Source: Catalinimonas niigatensis (GTDB lineage Bacteria; Bacteroidota; Bacteroidia; Cytophagales; Cyclobacteriaceae). Taken from it: DNA of 64,000 nucleotides. This document shows positions 26,948 to 36,834 of this stretch, in pieces. The stretch covers positions 2,604,001 through 2,668,000 of the forward strand of contig NZ_CP119422.1 in assembly GCF_030506285.1 (NCBI RefSeq), written 5' to 3'. Within the stretch, counting starts at the first letter, position 1, and each line of letters opens with the position of its first letter. The notes below the pieces were generated by a model. That model did no database searches. It was not told the origin of the DNA and saw nothing but the letters and a program-made list of their open reading frames with translations. The position numbers were made by a program, and so were the translations under genes.

Positions 26948-29395
26948 TTAAATAGGTGTATATTTTGATACTTTTCCTTCACTACCACTGCTTACGTTAA
27001 GCTGGGGGTCACCTTCATATTCAATCCGGCTGGAATCTTCCGCATCTGCATTCAAATCACCGCTCACGTTTACTTTAGCTTTCGCAGCACCACTAGTCTC
27101 TAAGCTTGCATTAACAATGCTCATTTCAGTACCATCAAGACGCGAAGCTCCGCTCAATACAGCATTCAGTTGTTGGCCATCTCCATAAAGTTTTAAGCTA
27201 GAAGCTCCTCTCATATTAAGAGAAATAGCTTGACTATTGGTTTTAATAAATGCTTCACTAGAACCTGCCAAATCAATATTCAAACGATCAGTATTTATAT
27301 TTTCGGCATTTAACTGAACATTAGCATTCAGGCGCAACTCATTAAGTCTGGGCATGGTTAAGGTTACTTCAATCAATTCGTTATCGTCTTTTACAAATGA
27401 TTTAGTATACCGTAACTCCAATGATCTGTTTTCGGTCTCTACCGCTATATCATCTACCACATTTTCTTCAGCAGAAATTGAAAGGTTGTAAGTTGCACCT
27501 TGTTGCACATTTACCCGGAAAGGCCCCTCAATATTCAGGGCTTCAAAATCACTGACCTCAAAGACTTTGGCAAAATCACCAGATGCAGCTGAGCTTGCAT
27601 TAGGAATGCTATCTATCTGCTCATCCAGATTTTCCCTTTCTTTACAGGTAATGCATCTCAAACCCTCTTCTGTGAACATAAAAGTATTGTCCCGGACATC
27701 TGATATACTAAATCCATCTTGGTAGAGCGTATTACGAAGGATCAAGTTCAACTCACGGTCTATCATAAAAGGCTGTTGGTATGGAATATACAAAGTTACT
27801 TCTACTTCCTGATTTCTGAACTTTGCCCCTTCATTGAAAGAAAAAGCGGGTGGAAAACGGATGATAGAATCTTCTACTTCTACATTATAAGATACCATTT
27901 GAGCATATTCTATAGCAGCTTTTCTGTTTCTTCCTCTGGCCTCAAATTGTTTTTCAATCTCAAACACATCTTCCTCGTGTCCTCTTAGGATGAGTCTGGG
28001 GCGGGCAAAATCTTCACTATCCGGATAGTCACCCAGGGTGAGAATGGCTGTAGCCCCGCTGAGTTTAAATATTTCGTTGGTAGTATATCTGGCTCTTTCT
28101 CTAAAGTCCATCACCACCTGAGGTACAGTGATACTTAAACCGATTATTGCAAAAAACCATAAACCTAGTGCACTCCATCCCACTGTTGAACTAAGCAACC
28201 TTCTTTTGACAATGATGGCTATCCCTCCGATGATCAGCGCTACCGCCGGGATAAATACTACGAGGAACGAGAATACTGAAGCCGTGGCCGGAACACTTTC
28301 CTGCAACATACGAAGGGGTATTTCTCCATCAATGACAGGGTCAAAAGTAGAGAGGCCCAGCAGAACACCTCCTGATATTAGTAAGCCAAACACACATGCA
28401 CCGCCGATCAGGATCAGTAGCAATCCGGCAAATATTCTGGTCAAGTCACCCAATAGACTCAGAAAGGGGCCTAAAGCTCTTCCGAGTGCGTTGATGATCA
28501 TGGCAATGAGGCGGAAAGGAAATAAAATAATCTTTAGCAGAAGGCTTTCCTCTCCATCATCATCTACACTAAAGTTTTTTTTTATACTGGACTCTATGTT
28601 GGTCAAAGTAACCGGCTCACCTTTCATTTGCATTTTGTCGGTAAGCGTTTTAGCCTCTGGAGTGATAATCCAGAGGATAACATAAATCAGCAAACCAGAA
28701 CCTCCCAAGAAAATACTCAGGACAAATAATAGTCGGATTACTGTCGGATCTGAGCCAAAATAAGCTGCGATACCTCCTGAAACTCCTCCTATTACTTTAT
28801 CGTCAGGATTACGAAAGAGCTTTTTGACCTTCGCACTCTGGCTCAGAGTACTATTGCCGGGCAGTACAATCCACAGCACGATATACGTGACTAGCGTGAT
28901 CGTTCCAAAGGAAGCAAAAGTATCGGCAAAGAAAAAGATCAGGAAGCAGAGACGAATCCACAATGGATCGGTTTTGAAATAGTGCGCTATTCCGGCAGCT
29001 ACTCCGCCCAGCACTTTACGTTCAGTGTCTCGATAAAGACGCTTACGCCCGTAGGTTTCCTCATCTTCATAGGTTTCATAGGCGGGACGACTGTAGTTAG
29101 CCCGGTAAGAGGTGTCCTCTTCCATGGCTTCTGCTGCTGCAAAATCCTCTACGCTACCCATAGTTTTGATGACGCCTTCTACATCTTCGCGGGTGATTAC
29201 CTGCTTGTAGTTGCTTAGCTTAGAAAGAAAAATCTCTGCGATTCTGCTTTCTATATCATCAGTGATTTCTTTGCTATCCTCATATGTAGAAAAATAGCGG
29301 CCTATGGATTCCAGATAATTCTTTAACAGCTCATAGCCGTCTTCCTCCACATGAAAGATGATACCACTGATATTGATACTGATATTCTTTTTCAT
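26948..29395 (-). CDS. PspC-domain protein with C-terminal GIN (DUF2807) domain
   Basis: The 815-residue protein starts with a cytoplasmic alpha/beta region (1-110), then two PspC domains: KRLYRDTERKVLGGVAAGIAHYFKTDP (about 118-180) and LFRNPDDKVIGGVSGGIAAYFGSDP (about 193-247), each with a membrane helix. Further membrane helices lie at about 290-410. The C-terminal 200 residues form the repetitive beta-rich GIN domain (FEALNIEGPFRVNVQQG... LNIDLAGSSEAFIKTNSQ). PspC proteins belong to envelope-stress responses, and GIN domains are probably exposed outside the inner membrane. It is 12 bp behind a PadR regulator gene, the usual Bacteroidota arrangement. Confidence 0.9.
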   Translation of the reverse strand: MKKNISINISGIIFHVEEDGYELLKNYLESIGRYFSTYEDSKEITDDIESRIAEIFLSKLSNYKQVITREDVEGVIKTMGSVEDFAAAEAMEEDTSYRANYSRPAYETYEDEETYGRKRLYRDTERKVLGGVAAGIAHYFKTDPLWIRLCFLIFFFADTFASFGTITLVTYIVLWIVLPGNSTLSQSAKVKKLFRNPDDKVIGGVSGGIAAYFGSDPTVIRLLFVLSIFLGGSGLLIYVILWIITPEAKTLTDKMQMKGEPVTLTNIESSIKKNFSVDDDGEESLLLKIILFPFRLIAMIINALGRALGPFLSLLGDLTRIFAGLLLILIGGACVFGLLISGGVLLGLSTFDPVIDGEIPLRMLQESVPATASVFSFLVVFIPAVALIIGGIAIIVKRRLLSSTVGWSALGLWFFAIIGLSITVPQVVMDFRERARYTTNEIFKLSGATAILTLGDYPDSEDFARPRLILRGHEEDVFEIEKQFEARGRNRKAAIEYAQMVSYNVEVEDSIIRFPPAFSFNEGAKFRNQEVEVTLYIPYQQPFMIDRELNLILRNTLYQDGFSISDVRDNTFMFTEEGLRCITCKERENLDEQIDSIPNASSAASGDFAKVFEVSDFEALNIEGPFRVNVQQGATYNLSISAEENVVDDIAVETENRSLELRYTKSFVKDDNELIEVTLTMPRLNELRLNANVQLNAENINTDRLNIDLAGSSEAFIKTNSQAISLNMRGASSLKLYGDGQQLNAVLSGASRLDGTEMSIVNASLETSGAAKAKVNVSGDLNADAEDSSRIEYEGDPQLNVSSGSEGKVSKYTPI

Positions 29396-29407
29396 GTCAG
29401 ACTTCTT

Positions 29408-29752
29408 TTACAGTTTCTTTTGGTGTGTATTGGAAATAATATGGTTCGTTGATGCCATCAACTCCTGCCAGGTGTCTCCCAGCTCTACCAGAAATTCGCG
29501 CCCAGTCTCAGTTAGTTTATAATATTTGCGGGGCGGCCCTGAAGTAGACTCTACCCAGTGATAATCAACCAGTTCCGCTTTTCTTAATCTTGTCAGCAGA
29601 GGGTATAATGTCCCTTCCACCACCATGATTCTGGCTGAAGTGAGTTCTTCCAGCATGTCTGATGCATAAACCTCTCCCCGGGAGATAATGTGTAGGATGC
29701 AGTATTCCAGAATACCTTTCCTCATCTGCACCTGTGTGTTCTCAATTTTCAT
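29408..29752 (-). CDS. PadR family transcriptional regulator
   Basis: The 114-residue protein has the PadR winged-helix pattern: RKGILEYCILHIISRGEVYASDMLEEL, then MVVEGTLYPLLTRLRKAELVDYHWVESTSGPPRKYYKLTETGREFL. A short C-terminal helix would dimerise. It precedes the PspC/GIN gene by 12 bp and probably represses this operon, including its own promoter. Confidence 0.92.
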   Translation of the reverse strand: MKIENTQVQMRKGILEYCILHIISRGEVYASDMLEELTSARIMVVEGTLYPLLTRLRKAELVDYHWVESTSGPPRKYYKLTETGREFLVELGDTWQELMASTNHIISNTHQKKL

Positions 29753-29845
29753 GTTTTCAATTGATTTTCTGCGCTCACATATTGCCTATCCTGGTCTGCA
29801 GAACCAGGATAGGATTATGCATTTGGGTTAACATTGTAATCACAT

Positions 29846-29877
29846 ACAAATGTATCGTATAGTACTATGTTATACAA
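29846..29877 (-). promoter_or_regulatory. Candidate promoter and operator of the padR-pspC operon
   Basis: On the minus strand TACATTTGT (29854-29846) fits the -7 consensus TAnnTTTGY. A TTG (29877-29875) lies 20 bp upstream as the -33 box. The spacer holds a perfect palindrome, ATAGTACTAT (29859-29868), and ACAT-N4-ATGT overlaps the -7 box. Such placement would allow autorepression by PadR. The start codon is 94 bp downstream. Confidence 0.5.
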
Positions 29878-29943
29878 GGTATCTTGCGGTTTTGTTGCAT
29901 ATTCTACTAAATATTTATGTTAGAATAAAAAGAGTTTGAAGTA

Positions 29944-29965
29944 AAGTACTGAGTATGACGTACTT
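29944..29965. repeat. Short inverted repeat in the 29753-30089 gap
   Basis: AAGTAC (29944-29949) and GTACTT (29960-29965) flank a 10-nt loop. It lies downstream of the pentapeptide-repeat gene and could act in its transcript end, but there is no T-tract. The rest of this gap, outside the promoter at 29846-29877, shows nothing recognisable. Confidence 0.3.
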
Positions 29966-30089
29966 AAACCTTAAAAATAAACGAAGAAAATTTTTGGTAA
30001 CTATAGGGTAATTAAAGTAAGGAGCATGAAATGATAGATCAAACCATGCAAGCTACGATGGATCAGAGAGAATAGAAGTAAGAACAAAA

Positions 30090-30932
30090 TTAGCGTAGCA
30101 GCAATTCGGCATGTCGCTCTTTTACCTGAGCCAACATATCATCATCCAGCAAAGCCTGGTGTAAAGTTCTGGCTTGGGTAAGCTGCTCGATGGTCAGCCC
30201 GTCTACACCACGTAAATCAGCTTTATACAGGTTTGCATTTTTGAAATTTGCTCCTACCACATAGGCACCTCTTAGGTCAGCTTCCATCATAAAAGCATTT
30301 TCAAAATCAGATTTAATCAAAAAAGCTGACTGTAGGTTGGCTTTGATTAAGTACGTGTCTTTAAAGCTTGCACCACTGGCATAAGCTTTATGTATGTGTG
30401 CCTGATTGAGATTTGAGCCTTCAAAATTGGTTTGATTGAGCCTGGCTCCTTCCAGATTACACTGTACCAGATTGGCATAGGTGGCATTTGCATTATTCAA
30501 ATTAGCATCTTTCAATACTACATGACTCAGGTTAGTGCGGGTAAGATAACAATCTACCAGATTAATACTGTAGATCTTATGTCGGTTAAGCCTCTTGACA
30601 TTACCTGCCGTACGAAAAGCCGCTTCTTCCGACTGCCACGTACGAAAATCTTCAATTTCATCCCGGTAAGTACGAATTGCCTGTCTTCTTTGTCCCCGCT
30701 CGTTGAGCCAGTAGATCAGAATACCGATGACAGCAATATCAAACAACATGCCGTGGGCTTCGGCTAATACCTGCCCCCAAAACTCGTAAAAATCATATCG
30801 GTAATATTCATAGCTTAAGGATAGTACTAAAACCGAAAGACATAAGAGTACAAAAAATGAAATAGTGACAGGCCGCTCTATAATGGATTTAAAGCGTTCA
30901 GTAAAGTACTTATATCTTCCTGTATATTTCAT
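30090..30932 (-). CDS. Membrane-anchored pentapeptide-repeat protein
   Basis: I chose the ATG at 30932 (280 residues) over a GTG at 31010, because the extra N-terminus is not protein-like. Two membrane helices (about 18-40 and 55-75) are followed by a cytoplasmic linker. About 20 A(D/N)LxX-type repeats come next (LSHVVLKDANLNNANATYANLVQCNLEGARLNQ...), forming a right-handed quadrilateral beta-helix. Function of such proteins is usually unknown, and the anchoring suggests a membrane-associated scaffold. It lies just downstream of the 2-hydroxyacid dehydrogenase gene. Confidence 0.82.
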   Translation of the reverse strand: MKYTGRYKYFTERFKSIIERPVTISFFVLLCLSVLVLSLSYEYYRYDFYEFWGQVLAEAHGMLFDIAVIGILIYWLNERGQRRQAIRTYRDEIEDFRTWQSEEAAFRTAGNVKRLNRHKIYSINLVDCYLTRTNLSHVVLKDANLNNANATYANLVQCNLEGARLNQTNFEGSNLNQAHIHKAYASGASFKDTYLIKANLQSAFLIKSDFENAFMMEADLRGAYVVGANFKNANLYKADLRGVDGLTIEQLTQARTLHQALLDDDMLAQVKERHAELLLR

Positions 30933-31013
30933 AGCTGATTTTCTGCCTATTACCCTGCAATTTAATATGCAGTGTGATGAAATCAGTTTTGAAATAGCAG
31001 CAAATATCACATG

Positions 31014-31955
31014 CTACAAAGTATTTGCGTTTAAAGATCTGATTTTGGCAACAAGTGTCTGGTTGATTTTCTCGTAAGACTCATAAGTCCATCCGCCTAC
31101 ATGAGGCGTAAAAATAACATTGTCGTGTTGGATCAGCAGGTCAAAATAATGCTGCTGCTCAGGGGTAAATTGCTTGATCTTTTCATTTTCCAACACATCC
31201 AATGCTGCCCCCTTGAGTTTACCGCTCTCCAGGGCTTCTACCAGCGTTTTGAAACTGATGTTCTTTCCCCGGGCAGTATTGAGTAAATAGATATTTTTCC
31301 TGAACTTTTGGAGATAGGCATGATCCAACATAAAGCGAGTTTCTTCTGTCAATGGTACATGTAGACTCAGGATATCTGCTTTCTGATAGATTTCCTCCAT
31401 ACTGGCTTCTTGGGCAAAAGCATCTCCATAATGGGTTTTGTACTTATCATAAGCCAGCACTTCTACGCCAAATCCCTGTAGTCGCCTGGCAAAAGCCTGT
31501 CCCATAAAACCATAGCCAATGATACCTACAGTTTTGCCTATCAACTCTACACCACGGTTCCCCTCCCGATCCCAGTTACCCTGGCGGATTTGGCAGTCGG
31601 CGAGATGAACTTTATTGAACAGGCCGAGTAAAATGGCGATGGCATGCTCTGCCAGTGCATCCCGATTTCCTTCCGGTGCATTGACAATTCTGATATTTCT
31701 TGCTTCTAGTGCTTCTACATCCAGCTGATCCAAACCAGCTCCGGCACGGCCTATCCACTCCAGTTTCGCTGCTCTATCTATGATTTTTTTATCAATGTTT
31801 GTCTTACTTCTGACGATCAGTCCTTGATACTGATGAATGCTCTTCAGTATTTCTTCTCGCTTGATTTCAGGACGATACTCCACTTGCCAGCCGATCTGTT
31901 GGAGTAGAGGGATAATACTTTCGTGCATTAAATCTATGATCAGGCAGGTTTTCAT
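31014..31955 (-). CDS. D-isomer-specific 2-hydroxyacid dehydrogenase (SerA-like)
   Basis: The 313-residue enzyme has the NAD-binding GIIGYGFMG at 144-152, the catalytic Arg229 in NTARG, a glutamate in DVLENE (253-258) and His285 in TPHVGG. It lacks the C-terminal ACT domain of full-length SerA. It would oxidise a D-2-hydroxyacid with NAD. 3-phosphoglycerate is possible, as short SerA proteins are used for serine synthesis in Bacteroidota, but the missing neighbour serC leaves the substrate open. Confidence 0.85.
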   Translation of the reverse strand: MKTCLIIDLMHESIIPLLQQIGWQVEYRPEIKREEILKSIHQYQGLIVRSKTNIDKKIIDRAAKLEWIGRAGAGLDQLDVEALEARNIRIVNAPEGNRDALAEHAIAILLGLFNKVHLADCQIRQGNWDREGNRGVELIGKTVGIIGYGFMGQAFARRLQGFGVEVLAYDKYKTHYGDAFAQEASMEEIYQKADILSLHVPLTEETRFMLDHAYLQKFRKNIYLLNTARGKNISFKTLVEALESGKLKGAALDVLENEKIKQFTPEQQHYFDLLIQHDNVIFTPHVGGWTYESYEKINQTLVAKIRSLNANTL

Positions 31956-32051
31956 TTTGTTTAAAAGTTGAAGGTTAGAAGTAATAGGTTCTTGGTGTTA
32001 TAGTGCGATGGTATTGTAATTGAAGGTCTGAGCATCTCACCATTGGCATTT

Positions 32052-33407
32052 TTAGAAACCATAGAGCATGTGTGCGACGGAGAAGTAGACAGCGAGGCCC
32101 AGCAAGTCGTTGGCAGTAGTGATAAAGGGGCCGGAGGCAAGGGCCGGATTCACGCCCAGTTTGTCCAGAATCAGCGGCGTAATGGTTCCCATCAACGAAG
32201 CCAGCAGCACTACGCTAAAGAGTGCAATAGCTACTACCAGGGCCAGTGTTATATTTTCGCCAAACAGCAGGTTAAAAGAAAATACCAGAGCTGCCAGTGC
32301 CAAACCATTGACTAAGGCTACCAGTAGTACTTTTCCTAACCTCTTGGCAATGCTGTCACTGAAAACAGAGGCATTGGCCAGGCTTTGTACCACCAATGTA
32401 GAAGATTGTATGCCTACATTTCCTCCGGTAGCGGTAATCAACGGAATAAAGAAAGCCATGGCAGGAACCAAAGCAATATCATTCTCAAAGATGCCAATAA
32501 ATTGTGCGCCCAGTAATCCTCCTACCATACCAATCACCAGCCAGGGAAGTCTGGCACGAGTAAGTAGCCATACGCTTCCGCTGCGTTCTTCCACATCTTC
32601 AGAAATACCAGACATCATCTGACGTTCCTGCTCAGCCATTTCAGTGATAACGTCTATCACATCATCAATGGTGATACGACCTACCAAACGATGCAGTGCA
32701 TCCACTACCGGGACGGCCTCCAGATCATAGCGCCGCATGATGTCGGCAATCTCCTCTTCCTCCTGATGTGTCTCCACTGAAACGACCTCTTCGTCATAAA
32801 TGTCGGCCACTTTGGTATCATCATTGGAGAGCACAATCCGCTTGAGTGATACTTTACCGATAAGATGATTTTGTGCGTCCACCACATAAACAGAGTAAAG
32901 TTTTTCCACATTTTCAGCCTGTCGTCTGATCTCTTCAATACACTGCCTTACATTCCAGTCAAAGCTTACTTTGATCAACTCCTTAGCCATCAGTCCCCCG
33001 GCACGATCTTCTTCGTAGCGAATCAGGTCCTTGACGTGGCGTGCTTTTTCGGCATTCCTCATTTTGTCAATGACCTCCTCGCGGGTCTGTATGGGAAGAC
33101 GATTCAGTATATCAGCCCCATCATCAGAATCCAGATAATCTATAAAATGGGCAATCTCTTCGGAAGAGAAATTCCTTAGAAAAGCAGACTGCTGTTCATC
33201 TTCAATTTCTACGATAATGTCAGCAGCGGTCTCTTCATCCAGCAGTTTAATCACATACTTGGATTCTTCGGTATTGAGCTCATACAGCACCATGAGGATA
33301 TCTGGAGGATTGGCATCTTTCATGCTCTCCCCGATCGCTTCCGCTTCATCCTGCCGGATGGCGTTGCGTAACCACTCCAGATACTCCTGTGATACCTCAA
33401 ACTGCAT
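32052..33407 (-). CDS. mgtE: Magnesium transporter MgtE
   Basis: The 451-residue protein has the three-part MgtE layout: an N-terminal helical superhelix (about 1-125), two CBS domains (about 130-250) that sense Mg, and five membrane helices with the pore motif AMAFFIPLITATGGNVGIQSSTLVVQSLA. I chose the ATG at 33407, whose first bases overlap the rsmA stop as TAATG, so the two genes are coupled. A TTG at 33425 is less likely. Confidence 0.94.
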   Translation of the reverse strand: MQFEVSQEYLEWLRNAIRQDEAEAIGESMKDANPPDILMVLYELNTEESKYVIKLLDEETAADIIVEIEDEQQSAFLRNFSSEEIAHFIDYLDSDDGADILNRLPIQTREEVIDKMRNAEKARHVKDLIRYEEDRAGGLMAKELIKVSFDWNVRQCIEEIRRQAENVEKLYSVYVVDAQNHLIGKVSLKRIVLSNDDTKVADIYDEEVVSVETHQEEEEIADIMRRYDLEAVPVVDALHRLVGRITIDDVIDVITEMAEQERQMMSGISEDVEERSGSVWLLTRARLPWLVIGMVGGLLGAQFIGIFENDIALVPAMAFFIPLITATGGNVGIQSSTLVVQSLANASVFSDSIAKRLGKVLLVALVNGLALAALVFSFNLLFGENITLALVVAIALFSVVLLASLMGTITPLILDKLGVNPALASGPFITTANDLLGLAVYFSVAHMLYGF

Positions 33408-34192
33408 TATGGCTCCTGCTTCCAAGAATCTTCTATGTTTTGTGTGAGTGCTACAAAATCGCTGACAGATAACTGTTCTGCCCGTTTATCTAAAACATTG
33501 AGCTGCCTGATTGTTTCGGGCAAATTTAGAGGTTTCAGGGCATTGCGCAATGTCTTGCGACGCGTTTGAAAACTTTGTTTCACCACCTTTCGGAAGAGTT
33601 GTTCATCGCATGCAAGCTGCTGAGTATCATTACGCTTCAGCCGTATCACCCCGGAACGAACCTTGGGTGGTGGATGAAAAACATTGGGTTCTACTGTGAA
33701 TAGGTATTCAATGTCATAATAAGCCTGCAGCAGCACACTCAATATACCGTAAGCTTTGCTGCCGGGAGGAGATTTGAGACGGTCGGCCACTTCTTTTTGC
33801 AGCATACAGACGATCTCCGGCACCTCATTTTTGATATCCAGTATTTTGAAGAAAATCTGCGATGAAATGTTATAGGGAAAGTTGCCAATCACCGCAAAAG
33901 GCGCTCCCATCAGGTCCATCAGGTCCGTTTTGAGAAAGTCGCGAAAGAATATTCTCGGCTTCAGATCGGGATAATGTGCCTGCAGGTAACTCACCGCTTC
34001 TGTATCCACTTCAATAAGCGAAGTAGCAAAGCGATCATCCTGCACCAGAAATTGTGTCAGCACACCCGTACCAGGACCTACTTCCAGCACCTGCCGGTAT
34101 CCTTGATGTAAAGTCAGGCTTTGCACAATCTTGAATGCAATGTTCTTATCCTTCAAAAAATGTTGTCCCAGGTGTTTTTTGGGTCTGACCAC
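33407..34192 (-). CDS. rsmA: 16S rRNA dimethyladenosine transferase (RsmA/KsgA)
   Basis: The 261-residue enzyme dimethylates A1518 and A1519 of 16S rRNA. It starts KKHLGQHFLKDKNIA, has the SAM motif LEVGPGTGVLTQ (about 36-47), and carries the catalytic NFPYNIS (NLPY type) near residue 103. The RRKTLRNAL segment in the C-terminal helical domain is diagnostic. It is the first gene of the rsmA-mgtE pair and is divergent from the aminopeptidase gene. Confidence 0.96.
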   Translation of the reverse strand: MVRPKKHLGQHFLKDKNIAFKIVQSLTLHQGYRQVLEVGPGTGVLTQFLVQDDRFATSLIEVDTEAVSYLQAHYPDLKPRIFFRDFLKTDLMDLMGAPFAVIGNFPYNISSQIFFKILDIKNEVPEIVCMLQKEVADRLKSPPGSKAYGILSVLLQAYYDIEYLFTVEPNVFHPPPKVRSGVIRLKRNDTQQLACDEQLFRKVVKQSFQTRRKTLRNALKPLNLPETIRQLNVLDKRAEQLSVSDFVALTQNIEDSWKQEP

Positions 34193-34303
34193 GTGTTTCC
34201 TCCTCAGGTTTAGGTGTAATATAGCTTGCCGTAGAAAGATGGGGAATAATCCTCTTTATTAAAAAAGCATTGCTAAATTGCGGCGTAAAAATAAGAGATT
34301 TTT

Positions 34304-35743
34304 ATGTCAGTAAAGCTAAAACAAGCCAAAGCACCTAAAAACGAGCAGCCTTTGGCAGTCCTGCTGAAGGAGGTAAAAGATGCAGCGGCCTATTGTAGGA
34401 ATGAGTCCGAACAACATTTTGTAGAGAAGAAGATCAAAGAGAAAGCAGGGCTTATTGCCGTCAATCAGTATGAGCGCATGTTGTTCTTTGTTGCTCCTCC
34501 TGAAGACAAAGAAGGGTATTGGCTGAGGGAATTCTACCGCAAAAAAGGCTTTGAGCTGGCACAAATCATCCGCAGTGAAAAACTGGAAAGTTTACAGCTC
34601 TGTACTACCAGCGAGGAGGCTCAGCCTCTGCTGGATATGAGCGAAGGTTTACTGCTCGCTTCTTATAGCTTCGATAAATACAAGTCTGATAAAAAGGCAC
34701 AGCAAAGTGTATTCAAAGCTTTGGTAATTGCCCATGAGCATCTGAAAAAGAAGGCCGTAGAAGAGCTGGAGAATCTGGTTGAAGGTACTTTTTATGCCCG
34801 AGATCTGGTCAATGAACCGGCTGTTTCGCTCAACGCAGAACAGCTAGGCAAATCCCTGAAGAAGCTGGGAAAAGAAGCAGATTTTAAGGTAGATGTACTG
34901 GGAAAAGATAAAATCAAAGCCCTTAAAATGGGGGGCTTGCTGGCTGTCAATACCGGAAGTATTGATCCACCCACTTTTAATGTGCTGGAATACAAACCTG
35001 ACAATGCGGTCAACAAACAGCCTTATGTGCTGGTAGGTAAAGGCGTGACCTATGATACCGGCGGACTCAGCCTGAAGCCTTCGGACTCCATGGTAGGGAT
35101 GAAAGCTGACATGGGTGGTGCCGCTGCCGTAGCCGGGGCTTTCCTGGCTGTGGTTAAAAATAAGCTACCTATCTACTTAGTCGGCCTGATTCCCTCTACC
35201 GACAACCGGCCCGGAGGCAATGCCATTACCCCCGGCGATGTAATTACCATTTCCGATGGCTCCACCGTTGAAGTGCTCAATACCGATGCGGAAGGTCGTC
35301 TGATCCTGGCTGATGCGCTGGTGTATGCCAAAAAATACAAACCCGAACTGGTCATTGACCTGGCGACTCTCACCGGAGCAGCAGTAGCAGCCATTGGCAA
35401 AGAGGGCTGCGTCATGATGGGCACAGCTTCTGAAGAAAGTAGGAAGCAACTGAAAGAGGCAGGAAACGAAACTTATGAACGTCTTGTTGAATTTCCTTTA
35501 TGGGAAGAATATCGGGATTATCTGAAATCAGATATTGCAGACCTCAAAAACATAGGAGGACGTACGGCAGGAGCCATTACCGCAGGCATGTTCCTGAAGC
35601 ATTTTACCGATTATCCCTGGATACATCTGGATATTGCTGGCACTGCCTATTTGGACACTCCTGACTATTACAAAGGGAAAAATGGCACCGGTGCTGGTGT
35701 GCGCCTACTTTATCAGTTTCTTAAAACTTTGGTGAAGAAATAA
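34304..35743 (+). CDS. pepA: M17 leucyl aminopeptidase family protein
   Basis: The 479-residue peptidase carries the M17 signature NTDAEGRL (326-333) and the metal-binding VGKGVTYDTGGLSLKP with Lys246. These bind two metal ions and cleave N-terminal residues from peptides in the cytoplasm. The length is typical. It is followed 2 bp later by pdxA, so the pair is probably cotranscribed. Confidence 0.94.
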   Translation: MSVKLKQAKAPKNEQPLAVLLKEVKDAAAYCRNESEQHFVEKKIKEKAGLIAVNQYERMLFFVAPPEDKEGYWLREFYRKKGFELAQIIRSEKLESLQLCTTSEEAQPLLDMSEGLLLASYSFDKYKSDKKAQQSVFKALVIAHEHLKKKAVEELENLVEGTFYARDLVNEPAVSLNAEQLGKSLKKLGKEADFKVDVLGKDKIKALKMGGLLAVNTGSIDPPTFNVLEYKPDNAVNKQPYVLVGKGVTYDTGGLSLKPSDSMVGMKADMGGAAAVAGAFLAVVKNKLPIYLVGLIPSTDNRPGGNAITPGDVITISDGSTVEVLNTDAEGRLILADALVYAKKYKPELVIDLATLTGAAVAAIGKEGCVMMGTASEESRKQLKEAGNETYERLVEFPLWEEYRDYLKSDIADLKNIGGRTAGAITAGMFLKHFTDYPWIHLDIAGTAYLDTPDYYKGKNGTGAGVRLLYQFLKTLVKK

Positions 35744-35745
35744 AC

Positions 35746-36813
35746 ATGGAAAACATAGATCTAGCAGTCAATAAAGGTATTAAGCCCAGAAGAAAAAGGA
35801 AAGGCGAACTGCCTGTAATTGGCATCAGTTTAGGTGATTTTAATGGCATCGGCCCTGAAGTCACCATCAAAGCTTTGGCAGACAAGCGCATCCTGAACAT
35901 GATGACTCCTGTCATTTTTGGTTCTCCCAAGGTAGTCTCATTCTACAGAAAAAGTCTGAATCTGGATGATAGCTTTAACTTCATGACCATCAAGTCTCTG
36001 GAAGAAATTGCTTACGGAAAGGTCAATGTGATCAACTGCTGGAAACAGGTGCTGGCTGAGCCGGGTAAAATTACGCCTGACGCAGGTGAAGCTGCCTGGC
36101 TGGCCCTGAAAAGTGCTACCGAAGCCCTGAAAGAAGATCAGATTGACGCTATCGTCACCGCCCCTATCAACAAGCATAACATACAAAGTGAGGCGTTCAA
36201 GTTTGCCGGACATACTGAGTATTTTGCCACTACCTTTGAGGTCAAAGAAATGCTGATGATGATGGTGCACGATCAACTCCGGGTGGGTGTCGCCACCGGA
36301 CATATTCCTTTGAGTGAAGTCAGCAACAATCTGACCCGCGACCTGATTCGCCGTAAACTGAAGGTGATGGAAGAATCTCTAAAGCTGGATTTTGGCATTC
36401 TTAAACCTAAAATTGCTGTGTTGGGCCTCAACCCCCATGCCGGTGAAGACGGGCTTCTGGGTTCCGAAGAGCAGGAAATTATCAAACCAGTGATTCAGGA
36501 ACTAAAAGAGGAAGGTAAGCTCATCTTTGGCCCCTTCCCCGCCGATGGTTTCTTTGGGATCAATATGCAACGCAAATTTGACGGCATACTGGCCATGTAC
36601 CACGACCAGGGGCTGGTCGCTTTTAAAACCCTTGCTTTTGAGCAGGGTGTCAATTTCACTGCTGGTCTTCCGGTAGTACGTACCTCACCCGATCACGGCA
36701 CAGCTTATGACATTGCCGGCAAAGGCGAAGCCAGTGAAGTGTCCATGCGCGAAGCCTTGTACCTGGCCTGCGACGTACTCAAAGCTAGAAATGAAAGCGA
36801 ACCGGAGGAGTAG
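35746..36813 (+). CDS. pdxA: 4-hydroxythreonine-4-phosphate dehydrogenase
   Basis: The 355-residue enzyme oxidises 4-phosphohydroxy-L-threonine in pyridoxal phosphate synthesis. The metal-binding histidines lie in GHTEYFA, LNPHAGEDG and MYHDQGL. The phosphate-binding RTSPDHGTAYDIAGKG is intact. The basic N-terminus (NKGIKPRRKRKGELPVIGISLGD) is slightly extended. It converges with the rubredoxin fusion gene, 21 bp away. Confidence 0.95.
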   Translation: MENIDLAVNKGIKPRRKRKGELPVIGISLGDFNGIGPEVTIKALADKRILNMMTPVIFGSPKVVSFYRKSLNLDDSFNFMTIKSLEEIAYGKVNVINCWKQVLAEPGKITPDAGEAAWLALKSATEALKEDQIDAIVTAPINKHNIQSEAFKFAGHTEYFATTFEVKEMLMMMVHDQLRVGVATGHIPLSEVSNNLTRDLIRRKLKVMEESLKLDFGILKPKIAVLGLNPHAGEDGLLGSEEQEIIKPVIQELKEEGKLIFGPFPADGFFGINMQRKFDGILAMYHDQGLVAFKTLAFEQGVNFTAGLPVVRTSPDHGTAYDIAGKGEASEVSMREALYLACDVLKARNESEPEE

Positions 36814-36834
36814 AATCTGGCGATACATTTTTAT

